Positions 27,587-36,721 of a stretch of 64,000 nucleotides of DNA are shown here, one piece after another (position 1 is the stretch's first letter; the number at the start of each line of letters is the position of its first letter). The notes beneath the pieces are model-generated. The model ran no database searches and had not been told where the DNA came from. It saw nothing but the letters and a program-made list of their open reading frames with translations. The position numbers and the translations under genes were made by a program. Source of the stretch: Rhodobacter aestuarii (lineage in GTDB: Bacteria > Pseudomonadota > Alphaproteobacteria > Rhodobacterales > Rhodobacteraceae); NCBI RefSeq assembly GCF_900156655.1, contig NZ_FTOG01000011.1, positions 62,001-126,000 on the forward strand. Reading direction: 5' to 3'.

Positions 27587-29341
27587 TCAGGTGTCGGAAG
27601 AAGGCGGTGCAGCGCCGCCGTTGGCGGAGGGGGTATCCTGTGCCTTGGCCAAGGTCCAGTTGATTTGGCTGATCGGTTCCTGCAAGCGGCCCGAAAGCAC
27701 AATCTGTTGCGTGGCACGGGGTCGCAGACGCCCCTTTTCAAGGTAGACAGAGGGATCAAGGCTCAGATCAACCGGCCCATCGAAGCGGAAAATCCAAATC
27801 TCGCCGGATTTCAGCGCCAGCGAAACGGCCCAACCGCCCATATCCAAAGCGGCATCCACTTCGGGGTGCAGATGGAAGCGGATTTTGAACGGGATGCCGC
27901 GCAGCGCATCGGCCTCAAGCAGCTTTTCAAACCGCGCTTTGTCGGGCGGGGCCATCGCGCCAAGCGTGTCGGTGCCCGTCAGCATATTGCCATCGGCCCC
28001 GAGTTCGAGCTCGCGAACATGTGTCAGCCCATGCGTGGAAAGATAGCCATCATGGCCAAAGAGGGCATGGCGCGCCGGATCGGTTTCCGTGCGCATCCAA
28101 ACCTCTTTCGGGGTTTCATCGAGCCAAGTGCGCGTGGTGGAACCGCTGCGAGTTGCGGGGCCAAGGCGGGAAGAAGAATACCCTTCAAGCGCCAGTGTCG
28201 AATGGCTGGGCGTGGCGCGGCCCGCGCGGTGCCATTCTGGCCCAAACATTGCGCCAGACCCACAATTCACGATCAGCGGCCAGCGGCCCGAGGTGAGCTC
28301 AAATGCCAGCGTCGAGGCATGCGCATTCGCCGAGGCCGGGCCTTGCGGCGGGGCCGCAGAATCAATCACCAAGGTGGAGCGCCCCGCATGCAGCCGCCCG
28401 AAGCCCATTGCCAAGCCTTTGGGCGGCACCTGACGCGCGCCAGAGGCCGCAAGCGCCGCATCCAGTCGCCCTTCCAGCCCCCGCCCGCCACCGTGGAACC
28501 GGGCCAAGCCGCCATCGGCATGGCGCAGAGCGCGCAAGGTTGGCGCAATCCGTGCGATCGCGGCTTGGTGAGCAGGCAGCGCGGTGCGCCCCGCTTGTGT
28601 CATCGCATCAGAGGCCCAGATCAGGAGCGAGAAGACCTCAAGCAATTCCTCGGGGTTGCGGGTCGGAATGCCGCCGCCCGCATCCACCTGCGCGCGACAC
28701 TCGGCCGCCAAAGCCTCTGCCGCGGCATTGGCGTGCTGCTCCATCCCGGTGAGGGCAAGGCTTGCGTAAATAAGTCCCGTCAGCGCCTCGAACCGCGGCA
28801 GACCGGGACTGGCCGAGCGCCAGCGCCGTGCCAAGAAAAGCGTCTGCTGCCCCAGCACCCGGAAGAAGGCTTCCGCCTGCGCTTTGTCGCGGCCATTAAG
28901 CAAAAAGATCGCATGGTTGATCAGCCGGATCAGCCGCCGCCCGGTCAAATCGGGCGTCCAGCCCGGCCCACGGCCCGCACCAAAACGGGTGATCCAGTCA
29001 AAGACCCATTCTTGCGCCCGCTCGCGCGCCGGGCGGTCCCCCACGGCGGCAAGATCATCGAGCCAAGTGCAGCCGTGCAGCGCTTCTTCAAAGCTTGGGT
29101 CCGGCATCGGCAAGTCCCAGATCGACAGCCCCGGCCCCTCGACCAAGAACCCCGCAAACAGGAAATTACCGGCGATCAACTGCCGCCCACGGGCAAAAGA
29201 GCCAATCGTGCGCGGTTCAGGCTGGCTGACGAATCCGGTGGCCGGGCGGGCACGGGCCGCGCGCAAGGCGGCCAAGCGGTCAAACGCCGCTGTGAAACGC
29301 CCCCGAGGCGCGCCTTTGGAAGATGTCCCGCCGCCTGTCAT
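27587..29341 (-). CDS. Heparinase II/III family protein
   Basis: A 584-residue protein. The N-terminal half is a helical (alpha/alpha toroid) region with [28 protein letters not shown], and the second half has the heparinase II/III beta domain, including [33 protein letters not shown] with a conserved His. Family members are polysaccharide lyases, but no signal peptide is visible here, which is odd for a secreted lyase. The alphaproteobacterial branch beside purH and rsmB has no known substrate. ATG at 29341 has only a weak ribosome site. It lies 84 bases downstream of the rsmB-type gene. Confidence 0.85.
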   Translation of the reverse strand: MTGGGTSSKGAPRGRFTAAFDRLAALRAARARPATGFVSQPEPRTIGSFARGRQLIAGNFLFAGFLVEGPGLSIWDLPMPDPSFEEALHGCTWLDDLAAVGDRPARERAQEWVFDWITRFGAGRGPGWTPDLTGRRLIRLINHAIFLLNGRDKAQAEAFFRVLGQQTLFLARRWRSASPGLPRFEALTGLIYASLALTGMEQHANAAAEALAAECRAQVDAGGGIPTRNPEELLEVFSLLIWASDAMTQAGRTALPAHQAAIARIAPTLRALRHADGGLARFHGGGRGLEGRLDAALAASGARQVPPKGLAMGFGRLHAGRSTLVIDSAAPPQGPASANAHASTLAFELTSGRWPLIVNCGSGAMFGPEWHRAGRATPSHSTLALEGYSSSRLGPATRSGSTTRTWLDETPKEVWMRTETDPARHALFGHDGYLSTHGLTHVRELELGADGNMLTGTDTLGAMAPPDKARFEKLLEADALRGIPFKIRFHLHPEVDAALDMGGWAVSLALKSGEIWIFRFDGPVDLSLDPSVYLEKGRLRPRATQQIVLSGRLQEPISQINWTLAKAQDTPSANGGAAPPSSDT

Positions 29342-29425
29342 GCCCGCTCGGCCCTAAGGCCCGTTGTTGAGATTGCGCGCACCATAGTGCCGCCCCCGCC
29401 GCCTGTCATCGGATAGTTTTATGCC

Positions 29426-30691
29426 TCAGGTCGCGCGTTTCAGCACAGCCATGAAAAAGCCGTCCATCCCGCCGCGCTCGGGCCAAGTATCGGGCCGCAG
29501 CCGCACAGCGCCTTGGTCGGTGATCCATGCCGGGTCGATGCCCGCGATTTCGGGCGCATTGATTCGCCAATCGGGATGGCGCTCCAAGGCGGCGGCAAGC
29601 TGCGCCTCGCCCTCTTCGGGCAAAAGCGAGCAGGTGGCATAAACCAGCCGCCCGCCGGGCTTGAGCCAGCCCAAAGCGCGGTCGATCAGTTGCGCCTGCA
29701 GCGCCACCAGCTCCTTGATCCCCTTCGCGTCCTTCACAAAAGGCAGATCGGGATGGCGGCGAATCGTGCCCGTGGCCGAGCAGGGCGCATCGAGCAAGAT
29801 CGCATCAAAGGGCGCCTCAGGCTGCCATTCCAGCGCATCTGCCACCGCGGTTTTCGCCGTCACCTGACACCGGGCAAGGTTTTCTTGCAGCCGATCCAGC
29901 CGCGGAGCGGAAATATCGAGCGCGGTCACATCGGCCCCCATCGCGGCCAATTGCAGCGTTTTGCCCCCCGGCGCGGCGCAAAGGTCCAACACCGTTTCAC
30001 CCGGCTGCGCGGCCAGCAGTTTCGCGGGCAACGCTGCAGCGGCATCTTGCACCCACCAATCTCCCGCCGCATAGCCCGGCAGGTCAGTGATCTGGCCCGC
30101 TTGCGCCAGCCGCAGTGACCCTGTGGGCAAAAGCTCCGCCCCAAGTTTTTCCGCCCAAGCGGCGGCATCGGCCTTCACCGAAAGATCCACCGGCGCCCCT
30201 GCATGATGCGCGGCTTCCATCTTCATCACTGCCACTTTGCCATAGGCCGACATTAGCCGCCCACGCAGCCAACCGGGCAAGGCGGGCGGATCAAGCCGCT
30301 GCCACCGTGCCGTATCTGCCGCGACTTTGCGCAAAACCGCATTGATCAGCCCCGCAAAACCCTCAGCCCGGCGCCCACCGGAATGGGTCAGCGTCACCAA
30401 AGCATCCACCACCCCATGCGGGGCCGCGTCCAGCGCGCAAATCTCAACCGTGCCGAGCCGCAGCACGGCGAGCAAATCCGCCGGGGGCTTTTTGCGCAAA
30501 TGCGGTTTCAGCATCGCATCGGCGCGCGGCAGGTTGCGCAAAGTTGCGAGTGCGAGCCTCTGCGCGCGGGCGCGGTCTTGCGGCGGCAGCGCGGCCAATT
30601 CGCCGGCTTGTTCCGCAAGGGTGAGCCGTTCTTCCAAGACGCCCACCAACAGGGCAGCGGCCGCACGGCGGGCCGGATCAATGCTTGCCAT
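29426..30691 (-). CDS. RsmB/NOP family rRNA (cytosine-C5) methyltransferase
   Basis: A 421-residue SAM-dependent RNA methyltransferase. The first ~140 residues are a NusB-like RNA-binding domain (RRAAAALLVGVLEERLTL, VVDALVTLTHSGGRRAEGFAGLINAVLRK); the catalytic domain has the SAM loop VLDLCAAPGGKTLQLAAMGA and the two catalytic Cys in LLDAPCSATGTIRRHPDL and YATCSLLPEEGE. This architecture is that of RsmB, which modifies C967 of 16S rRNA, though exact target is inferred. ATG at 30691 follows AAAGGAC. It is divergent from the SDHAF4-like gene. Confidence 0.93.
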   Translation of the reverse strand: MASIDPARRAAAALLVGVLEERLTLAEQAGELAALPPQDRARAQRLALATLRNLPRADAMLKPHLRKKPPADLLAVLRLGTVEICALDAAPHGVVDALVTLTHSGGRRAEGFAGLINAVLRKVAADTARWQRLDPPALPGWLRGRLMSAYGKVAVMKMEAAHHAGAPVDLSVKADAAAWAEKLGAELLPTGSLRLAQAGQITDLPGYAAGDWWVQDAAAALPAKLLAAQPGETVLDLCAAPGGKTLQLAAMGADVTALDISAPRLDRLQENLARCQVTAKTAVADALEWQPEAPFDAILLDAPCSATGTIRRHPDLPFVKDAKGIKELVALQAQLIDRALGWLKPGGRLVYATCSLLPEEGEAQLAAALERHPDWRINAPEIAGIDPAWITDQGAVRLRPDTWPERGGMDGFFMAVLKRAT

Positions 30692-30784
30692 AGCGCGTCC
30701 TTTGCGCGTTTTGCCGGGCGCTTGTTGTGCCGGGATGCGCGGCCTATAACAGGGCCGACCCCAAACGCAAAGCCGGAGACCCGC

Positions 30785-30964
30785 ATGAGCGAGGAAGACC
30801 GCAAGGAGCTGCCGCCCGCCGCCATCCGCGCGCTGGCCGAAGCCGAAGAACGCCGCAAAGCGGCCAAAGCGCTTGAATTGCCGCCCGAACTTGGGGGCCG
30901 CGACGGGCCGGAACCCGTGCGCTACGGCGATTGGGAGAAAAAAGGCATCGCCATCGACTTTTAA
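30785..30964 (+). CDS. DUF1674 protein, SDHAF4-like
   Basis: A 59-residue protein. The C-terminal half ELGGRDGPEPVRYGDWEKKGIAIDF is the DUF1674 signature; the mitochondrial member SDHAF4/Sdh8 assists assembly of flavinylated succinate dehydrogenase, and the bacterial protein is presumed to do the same. The N-terminal half is a charged helix (ALAEAEERRKAAKALELPPE). ATG at 30785 has CCGGAGA upstream. It is divergent from the rsmB-type gene, and no sdh gene is nearby in this window. A REP-like palindrome follows it. Confidence 0.85.
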   Translation: MSEEDRKELPPAAIRALAEAEERRKAAKALELPPELGGRDGPEPVRYGDWEKKGIAIDF

Positions 30965-30986
30965 GCGGTGGCGCTTTTGGCACCCG

Positions 30987-31042
30987 CCGGGGGCTGTCTG
31001 CCCCCGGACCCCCGAGGATATTTCAACAAAGTCGAAAGCAGG
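30987..31042. repeat. REP-like palindromic element, copy B
   Basis: CCGGGGGC-TGTCT-GCCCCCGG, then ACCCCCGAGGATATTTC and CAACAAAGTCGAAAGCAGG. The parts and order match copy A at 15817-15867. It fills most of the gap between the convergent SDHAF4-like and dapB genes and may also end transcription, although neither side has a T-run. Confidence 0.75.
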
Positions 31043-31052
31043 GCCTTAAAGA

Positions 31053-31862
31053 TTAAAGCCCCAGCACGTCGATCATGTCATATTGGCCGGGCTTTTGATC
31101 GAGCCCCCAAAGCGCGGCCTTGAGCGCGCCACGCGCAAAAATGACCCGGTCGGTTGCGATATGGCGCAGCACGATCCGCTCGCCTGCAGCCGCGAAAATC
31201 ACATCATGTTCGCCCACAATATCGCCGCCGCGAATGGCCGAAAAGCCGATCGCGCCGGGCTGACGCGTGCCGGTGATGCCGTGGCGCCCCGATTCGGTAT
31301 TGCCCTCGAGCGAGATGCCCCGGCCATCCGCCGCCGCTTGGCCGAGCATCAGGGCCGTGCCCGACGGCGCATCGACCTTGCGGTTGTGATGCGCTTCGAC
31401 CACCTCGATATCCCAATCTGCGTCGAGTGCTTGCGCCACGGTTTTGGCGAGCTTGGTCAGAAGATTGACGCCAAGGCTCATATTGCCCGCGCGAATTTGC
31501 ACCGAATGGCGCGACGCAGGCTCCAGCGCTGCGATCTGGCCCGGCTCAAACCCGGTGGTGCCAATCACATGCACGGCCCGCGCCTGCGCGGCAAATTTCG
31601 CGAATTCGAGCGTCGCTGCGGGGGCGGTAAAGTCAATCACCGCTTGCGCATTTTTAAAGGCTTCAAGCGGATCATCGGTCACGATCACGCCCGTTTCCGC
31701 GCCACCCATTGCCGCGCCCAAATCTTGCCCCACCCAGTCATGGCCGGAGCGCTCAACCGCGCCCACCACCTGCGCCTTGCCCGAGGCAGAGATGGTCTTG
31801 GCAAGCATCTGCCCCATCCGCCCCGAAATTCCGGTGATCACGATGCCCGGCAAATCGCTCAT
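31053..31862 (-). CDS. dapB: 4-hydroxy-tetrahydrodipicolinate reductase
   Basis: A 269-residue NAD(P)H-dependent enzyme of lysine and diaminopimelate synthesis. [17 protein letters not shown] is the Rossmann loop, [13 protein letters not shown] follows, and [18 protein letters not shown] contains the catalytic His-His and Lys. [17 protein letters not shown]-like segment (here [18 protein letters not shown]) is typical of the C-terminal domain. ATG at 31862 (MSDLPGIV) follows GGAGGGAAAG; the 23-residue extension is rejected. It is divergent from rbfA, 94 bases away. Confidence 0.96.
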   Translation of the reverse strand: MSDLPGIVITGISGRMGQMLAKTISASGKAQVVGAVERSGHDWVGQDLGAAMGGAETGVIVTDDPLEAFKNAQAVIDFTAPAATLEFAKFAAQARAVHVIGTTGFEPGQIAALEPASRHSVQIRAGNMSLGVNLLTKLAKTVAQALDADWDIEVVEAHHNRKVDAPSGTALMLGQAAADGRGISLEGNTESGRHGITGTRQPGAIGFSAIRGGDIVGEHDVIFAAAGERIVLRHIATDRVIFARGALKAALWGLDQKPGQYDMIDVLGL

Positions 31863-31956
31863 CTTTCCCTCCATGGTTTCGACCGTCTTTAGACTGTGAC
31901 CCACCGATTGGCAAAGCCCCGTTGCGGGCAAGGCGCGAAAGCACTATGTGCGGGGC

Positions 31957-32397
31957 ATGGCAAAGAACCGCTTCCATTCGGGCGATGGCCCCTCGCAACG
32001 GCAGCTTCGCGTTGGCGAACTGATCCGCCGGACCCTGTCTGACGTGCTGATGCGCGGCGAGGTGCATGACCCGGACCTGAATCGCATCTCGATCACCGTG
32101 GGCGAAGTGCGCCCCTCGCCCGACTTGAAGGTGGCGACCGTTTATGTCGCCCCGCTTGGTGGCTCGCTCGGCGGGGAAAGCGCCGAGGCGATGCTGGCCG
32201 CGCTGCGCCGCAACACCGGCGAACTGCGCCACCATGTGGCGAAGGCGATGACGCTGAAATATGCGCCCGATCTGCGCTTCCGCATCGACGAGACCTTTGA
32301 TCGGCTGGATGAGACACGGCGCATCTTCTCGGATGAAACGGTGCAGCGCGATATCGCCGCGCGTGACGACGATGAAGATGAAGCCGATCTGGGCTAG
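31957..32397 (+). CDS. rbfA: Ribosome-binding factor A
   Basis: A 146-residue KH-like protein that binds the 30S subunit and helps mature the 16S rRNA 5' end. [44 protein letters not shown] and [16 protein letters not shown] are family signatures; the tail is acidic ([10 protein letters not shown]), as common in alphaproteobacteria. I prefer ATG 31957 over GTG 31948, although neither has a strong Shine-Dalgarno sequence. The downstream glycosidase gene starts inside its last codons and truB follows, giving the usual rbfA-truB order with one insertion. Confidence 0.94.
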   Translation: MAKNRFHSGDGPSQRQLRVGELIRRTLSDVLMRGEVHDPDLNRISITVGEVRPSPDLKVATVYVAPLGGSLGGESAEAMLAALRRNTGELRHHVAKAMTLKYAPDLRFRIDETFDRLDETRRIFSDETVQRDIAARDDDEDEADLG

Positions 32398-33115
32398 GCT
32401 TTTTGCCGCCTTGGCGCTGGTGGTGCCGCGCGTTGCGCTGGCGGCTGACCCTTGCCACACCGTGACCTTTGAAGACACGCCCTTCACCGTGTGCGAAGCG
32501 CGCGCGGGGGATGATCTGCGGCTGTGGTTGCGCGACGATGCGGGCGATATTTTGGGGACGATCCCGCGCTTGAAAGCCACGCTCGCCCCAAATGAGCAAC
32601 TGGTCTTTGCGATGAATGCCGGGATGTATGCGCCCGACCGTTCCCCCGCAGGGCTTTACATTGAAAACGGGCAAGAACTGCACCGGATCGTCACCAATGA
32701 AGGGCCGGGCAATTTTGGTCTGTTGCCGAATGGGGTGTTTTGCATCTCTGATCGTTTCGCGGTGGTCGAAAGCCGCGCCTTTGCCGCCAACCCGCTTGCC
32801 TGTCGCTTTGCCACGCAATCCGGCCCGATGCTGGTGATTGATGGCGCGCTGCATCCGCGCTTTCTGCCCGAGAGTGACAGCACCTATATCCGCAATGGTG
32901 TCGGTGTTTCGGGGGATGGGCTGACGGCGTGGTTCGTGATTTCGGACAAGCCGGTGAACTTTCACCGCTTCGCGCGGTTTTTCCGCGACCAACTTGGCGC
33001 GCCGAATGCGCTGTATCTGGATGGCTCGATTTCGCGGCTTTTTGTGCCGGCGCAGGGCCGGGCGGATTTCGGCCTGCCGATGGGGCCGATTGTCGGGCTT
33101 GTGGCCCAAGACTAA
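32372..33115 (+). CDS. Phosphodiester glycosidase (NAGPA/DUF2233) family protein
   Basis: A 247-residue predicted exported protein. [24 protein letters not shown] is a signal peptide. The body has the NAGPA fold features [63 protein letters not shown] and [12 protein letters not shown]. Family members cleave phosphodiester-linked sugars, but the substrate here is unknown. The start is within the last 26 bases of rbfA; ATG 32372 or 32378 (both in frame) are possible. It sits between rbfA and truB, a position with no evident functional link. Confidence 0.85.
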   Translation: MKMKPIWARLFAALALVVPRVALAADPCHTVTFEDTPFTVCEARAGDDLRLWLRDDAGDILGTIPRLKATLAPNEQLVFAMNAGMYAPDRSPAGLYIENGQELHRIVTNEGPGNFGLLPNGVFCISDRFAVVESRAFAANPLACRFATQSGPMLVIDGALHPRFLPESDSTYIRNGVGVSGDGLTAWFVISDKPVNFHRFARFFRDQLGAPNALYLDGSISRLFVPAQGRADFGLPMGPIVGLVAQD

Positions 33116-33180
33116 GCGCCCCAATTGACCCGCGCGCCTTCAAGCGCTAGCAGGCGGGCTTGCATAAAAGGGAGCATGTT

Positions 33181-34083
33181 ATGGGCCGCAAGAAGGGGCG
33201 CGATATTTCCGGCTGGATCGTGGTCGACAAACCGGCGGGGGTGACCTCGACCTCGGTGGTGGGCAAGGTTCGCTGGGCGCTTGATGCGAAAAAGGCGGGC
33301 CATGCGGGCACGCTTGACCCTGCGGCCACGGGCGTTTTGGCCATCGCGCTCGGCGAAGCGACCAAGACCGTTCCCTTCATCACCGATGCAATGAAATGCT
33401 ACCGCTTCCAGGTGCGCTTTGGCGCTTCAACCAGCACCGATGACGCCGAAGGCGCGGTGTTGGAAACCTCTGACGCCCGCCCCACGGATGAGGCGATTGC
33501 AGCCGCGCTTGGCGCGTTTCGCGGGGACATCATGCAAGTGCCGCCGCAAGTCTCTGCCGTGAAGGTGGAAGGCGAGCGCGCTTATGATCTGGCCCGAGAG
33601 GGTGTGGCAATGGATTTGGCCGCGCGCCCGCTTTGGGTCGAAAGCCTTGAGGTCGTTGCCCGCCCCGATGCTGATACGGTCGAGTTGGAAATGGTCTGCG
33701 GCAAGGGCGGCTATGTGCGCTCTATCGCGCGCGATCTGGGCCGGGCACTTGGCTGTTTGGGCCATGTGGCTTGGCTGCGCCGGGTCTGGTCTGGCCCGTT
33801 TGAGGCGGAAAATGGCCTGAGCCTTGATCAGATTGATACGCTTGCCCGCACGCCAGAGTTGGATGAAAAGCTTTTGCCGCTGGAACTCGGGCTAGATGAC
33901 CTGCCCGAAGTGAAAGCCACGGTGGAGGGCGCAGTGCGGCTGAGCCACGGCAACCCGGGCCAAGTGATCGCATCGGGCATCGAATTTGGCACCGAGGTTT
34001 GGGTGAGCCGCGACGGGCTTGCCATTGCCGTGGGTCGCTACATGGGCGGCGAGGTCCATCCGGACCGCGTTTTCAACCGGTAA
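33181..34083 (+). CDS. truB: tRNA pseudouridine(55) synthase
   Basis: A 300-residue enzyme forming pseudouridine 55 in the T-loop of tRNAs. [17 protein letters not shown] opens the domain, [22 protein letters not shown] contains the catalytic Asp, and [19 protein letters not shown] and [15 protein letters not shown] follow. The C-terminal PUA-like domain is present ([12 protein letters not shown]...). ATG 33181 ([12 protein letters not shown]) has GGGAGC upstream. Follows the glycosidase gene by 65 bases; DUF1643 begins 4 bases after its stop. Confidence 0.97.
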   Translation: MGRKKGRDISGWIVVDKPAGVTSTSVVGKVRWALDAKKAGHAGTLDPAATGVLAIALGEATKTVPFITDAMKCYRFQVRFGASTSTDDAEGAVLETSDARPTDEAIAAALGAFRGDIMQVPPQVSAVKVEGERAYDLAREGVAMDLAARPLWVESLEVVARPDADTVELEMVCGKGGYVRSIARDLGRALGCLGHVAWLRRVWSGPFEAENGLSLDQIDTLARTPELDEKLLPLELGLDDLPEVKATVEGAVRLSHGNPGQVIASGIEFGTEVWVSRDGLAIAVGRYMGGEVHPDRVFNR

Positions 34084-34087
34084 GGGC

Positions 34088-34612
34088 ATGATCACACGCA
34101 GCCATATCAAAGGCGATGCCCCCTCGATCGCGGTTTATTCCGACTGTGAGCAGTATCGCTACCTGCTCACCCGTGTTTGGGACGAAAGCCACCCCCGCGC
34201 GCTGTTTGTGATGCTGAACCCTTCCACCGCAACCGAGGTGCAGAACGACCCGACCGTGGAGCGCTGCGAGCGCCGGGCGCGGGCCTTGGGCTTTGGCGCT
34301 TTCCGGGTGACGAATATCTTCGCCTATCGCGCCACCGACCCCAAAGACATGCGCGCGCAAGCAGACCCCGTTGGCCCCGAAAATGATGCCGCGATTTTGG
34401 AAAGCCTTGAATGGGCCGCCGGGCCTAAAGATCGAATCATCTGCGCTTGGGGGGCGCATGGGGCGCATTTGAACCGCGGGGCAGCGGTGGAGGCGCTTTT
34501 GCGCGGCTCTGGCCGGGCATTGCATCATTTGGGGCTCACCAATGCGGGAGCCCCCAAACACCCGCTTTACATCAGCTATGCGCAGCAACTGATCGCTTGG
34601 CCCGCGTCATAA
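34088..34612 (+). CDS. DUF1643 domain protein
   Basis: A 174-residue cytosolic protein of unknown function. RYLLTRVWDESHPRALFVMLNPSTATEVQNDPTVERC is the DUF1643 hallmark, followed by GFGAFRVTNIFAYRATDPKDM and an IICAWGAHG strand. The fold resembles small nucleotide-binding domains, but no catalytic role is known to me. The start ATG 34088 lies 4 bases after truB, with AAGGG just upstream, so it is probably cotranscribed with rbfA-truB. Confidence 0.85.
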   Translation: MITRSHIKGDAPSIAVYSDCEQYRYLLTRVWDESHPRALFVMLNPSTATEVQNDPTVERCERRARALGFGAFRVTNIFAYRATDPKDMRAQADPVGPENDAAILESLEWAAGPKDRIICAWGAHGAHLNRGAAVEALLRGSGRALHHLGLTNAGAPKHPLYISYAQQLIAWPAS

Positions 34613-34723
34613 ACGGTTAACCAGCCTCCGAAATATCGCAGCTCCTACGCCTTTTCGGCACCTGTGCTCGCTTTTGATTCACGCCCGCGCGTTAGGCTCG
34701 CCGCTTAACCATGAGGTGGTGCG

Positions 34724-35755
34724 ATGCTGTTTCTCTCCGGTCTGCTGGGTCTGCTGATGGCAGGGGTTGCCGCTGGTCTGGTTCCGCTGGAGGAGCCGGA
34801 GGCAGAAGATGGCATTCTCCCCGAAGACAGCGCGGGCGATAGCGGTGGCGAGGATCTGATCGAAGATGACCCGTCCGACACGGTGACCACCTTGCCCGGG
34901 GACGATCCCACGCCCTCTTCCCTGCCCTCCCCTGACCCGAGCGAGCTTGCCGATATCCTTTGGGGCGATCTTTTCGACGATGAGATCGACGGGCTTGGCG
35001 GCGATGACCAAATCAACGGCTACAGCGGCGATGACACGCTTGCGGGCGGCGCGGGTGACGACACGCTGATTGGCGAAGAGGGCGATGACAATCTATCCGG
35101 GGATGCAGGCGATGATTCGCTTGCTGGCGAAGACGGGGCAGATACGCTTTTGGGCGCTGCGGGAAATGACACGCTAACCGGGGGCTTTGGGGCGGATAGC
35201 CTGTCGGGGGGCGAAGATAATGATAGCCTGTCTGGCGGCGCCGATAATGACATCTTGGCGGGCGATACGGGCAATGACAGCCTGATGGGCGACGATGGGG
35301 ATGACACGCTGACAGGTGGGCTTGGCAATGACGAGTTGTTTGGCGGCGATGGCGATGATCTGCTGATCGGAGTGGTAGCCGCAGACGAATCCGCTACCAT
35401 GGATGAGGATGGGACAGATTTCCTCAATGGCGGCACGGGGGCGGATACGCTGATGGTGGGAACGGGCGACTATGCCTCGGGTGGCGAGGATGAAGATGTG
35501 TTCGGCTTGGGCGATTGGATCGACCCGGCCAACCCAGCCACCATTGCCGATTATGACGCCAGCCAAGACCAGATTGTGGTGGTCTATGACCCGAGTTCGG
35601 GCAGCCTGCCGGACCTGACCCTTCAGCCCTCTGAGACCAGTGGCAACCAATGGGTCTGCTTGGATGGTGTGCCGCTGGCCGAGGTAATGAACGCCGAGAA
35701 CCTGACGGTTGAAGACCTTCGCTTGGTGACCCCAGAGGAATTCAGCGCGCTTTGA
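34724..35755 (+). CDS. RTX-repeat calcium-binding protein with N-terminal membrane segment
   Basis: A 343-residue, very acidic protein. Residues 1-20 are a hydrophobic segment (SGLLGLLMAGVAAGLV), then an acidic Pro/Ser linker to about residue 80. Residues ~91-217 hold about fourteen GGxGxDxLx nonapeptides (GGAGDDTLI, GDAGDDSLA, GGLGNDELF and so on), which fold into a calcium-filled beta roll. The C-terminal ~110 residues (FGLGDWIDPANPATIADYD, then a beta-like tail with one Cys) have no enzyme motif. No type I secretion genes are adjacent, and the N-terminal anchor is unusual for RTX proteins, which normally use a C-terminal signal. GAGGTGGTGCG precedes the ATG. Confidence 0.85.
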   Translation: MLFLSGLLGLLMAGVAAGLVPLEEPEAEDGILPEDSAGDSGGEDLIEDDPSDTVTTLPGDDPTPSSLPSPDPSELADILWGDLFDDEIDGLGGDDQINGYSGDDTLAGGAGDDTLIGEEGDDNLSGDAGDDSLAGEDGADTLLGAAGNDTLTGGFGADSLSGGEDNDSLSGGADNDILAGDTGNDSLMGDDGDDTLTGGLGNDELFGGDGDDLLIGVVAADESATMDEDGTDFLNGGTGADTLMVGTGDYASGGEDEDVFGLGDWIDPANPATIADYDASQDQIVVVYDPSSGSLPDLTLQPSETSGNQWVCLDGVPLAEVMNAENLTVEDLRLVTPEEFSAL

Positions 35756-35762
35756 CCTCGCC

Positions 35763-35782
35763 AAGGCCTCTCGGGCCTTTTT
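35763..35782 (+). terminator. Weak rho-independent terminator after the RTX gene
   Basis: AAGGCC-TCTCG-GGCCTT, a 6-bp stem followed by TTT, starting 8 bases after the stop codon. Confidence 0.6.
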
Positions 35783-35820
35783 GCTTCCCAAAAGGCGGAA
35801 TTTCCGCTAAACGCCGCCAT

Positions 35821-35836
35821 CCGCCGGATTCGGCGG
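35821..35836 (+). promoter_or_regulatory. Hairpin in the rpsO leader
   Basis: CCGCCG-GATT-CGGCGG, a perfect 6-bp GC stem with a tetraloop, 67 bases before the rpsO start. S15 represses its own mRNA in other bacteria through leader structures; whether this is such a site is unknown. Confidence 0.35.
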
Positions 35837-35902
35837 TGCTCCACGGGCCTTGCTGGACGACATCCCGGCCTGCGCCATAACCCTTTACCAAAGGAGACCC
35901 CG

Positions 35903-36172
35903 ATGTCGATCACCGTTGAAGAGAAAAACCGTCTCATCAAAGAATACGCCACCAAAGAAGGCGACACCGGTTCGCCGGAAGTCCAAGTGGCGATCCTCAG
36001 CTCGCGCATCGCGACGCTGACCGAGCACTTCAAACAGCACAAGAAGGACAACCACTCGCGTCGTGGCCTTCTGATGATGGTGGCCCAGCGCCGCAAACTG
36101 CTCGACTACCTGAAAAAGAAAGATGTGGCTCGCTACCAGTCGCTCATCGAGCGTCTCGGCCTGCGCCGCTAA
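35903..36172 (+). CDS. rpsO: 30S ribosomal protein S15
   Basis: An 89-residue primary 16S rRNA-binding protein of the 30S platform. [48 protein letters not shown] and [12 protein letters not shown] are diagnostic, and the length is exactly the family norm. ATG at 35903 is preceded by AAAGGAGA. A strong terminator follows. In many genomes rpsO is followed by pnp; here an IMPACT-domain gene and a helicase follow instead. Confidence 0.99.
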   Translation: MSITVEEKNRLIKEYATKEGDTGSPEVQVAILSSRIATLTEHFKQHKKDNHSRRGLLMMVAQRRKLLDYLKKKDVARYQSLIERLGLRR

Positions 36173-36192
36173 TCTTTCCGGCTTCGGAAAAC

Positions 36193-36227
36193 GAAACGCC
36201 CGTCGCACAAGCGGCGGGCGTTTTGCT
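36193..36227 (+). terminator. Rho-independent terminator after rpsO
   Basis: AAACGCCCGTCGC-ACAA-GCGGCGGGCGTTT: a stem of about 13 bp (one G-U) with a tetraloop and T-run, 20 bases after the rpsO stop. Confidence 0.92.
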
Positions 36228-36275
36228 TATGTCCCCCGCCTTGCTGCCCGCAGGCATGCGCTTTACACCCGCACC

Positions 36276-36632
36276 ATGCGCATCTTGGAAAACATCATCA
36301 GCGATCGTGGCTCGAAATATGCCGTTGCCGGCGGGCCATGCGCCTCGGCAGAAGAGGCACGGGCTTTCATCCAAACCCTCTGCCGCACGAAAAAATTCGC
36401 CAAGGCAACGCATAATAGCTGGGCCCTTTTGACCGCCGATGCCCCGCTTAAAAATGATGATGGAGAAGCCGGGGCGGGTATGGTGATTTTGCGGATGCTC
36501 GAACGCGAAGCTCTGCAAAACCATATCATCGTGGTCACGCGCTGGTTTGGCGGCAAGCATCTTGGCGGGGATCGGTTCCGCCATGTGCAAGAGGCCGTGC
36601 GTCTTTATCTGGAAGACCTGCGCCAGACCTGA
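36276..36632 (+). CDS. IMPACT/YigZ N-terminal domain protein
   Basis: A 118-residue protein comprising essentially the UPF0029/IMPACT domain alone: AEEARAFIQTLCRTKKFAKATHNSWA, NDDGEAGAGMVILRML (equivalent to the usual DDGEPxGTAGxPIL) and HIIVVTRWFGGKHLGG. E. coli YigZ is about 205 residues and has an extra C-terminal ferredoxin-like domain that is missing here. The role is unknown; eukaryotic IMPACT modulates Gcn2. Start ATG 36276 (MRILENIISDRG) lacks a strong ribosome site. It lies between the rpsO terminator and the helicase gene. Confidence 0.82.
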   Translation: MRILENIISDRGSKYAVAGGPCASAEEARAFIQTLCRTKKFAKATHNSWALLTADAPLKNDDGEAGAGMVILRMLEREALQNHIIVVTRWFGGKHLGGDRFRHVQEAVRLYLEDLRQT

Positions 36633-36721
36633 GCGCCCCCCAAACGACCGACCCACAACGGCAGCTTGGCCCCCGGATTTCACGCCTTTCGGTTCACCCA
36701 GACGCCCTGTAAAGTCGCGCC

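Noticed and set aside
34724-35755. RTX toxin or adhesin.
   Set aside because: No acyltransferase, type I secretion genes, lipase or adhesin domain; only a small beta roll with an N-terminal anchor.
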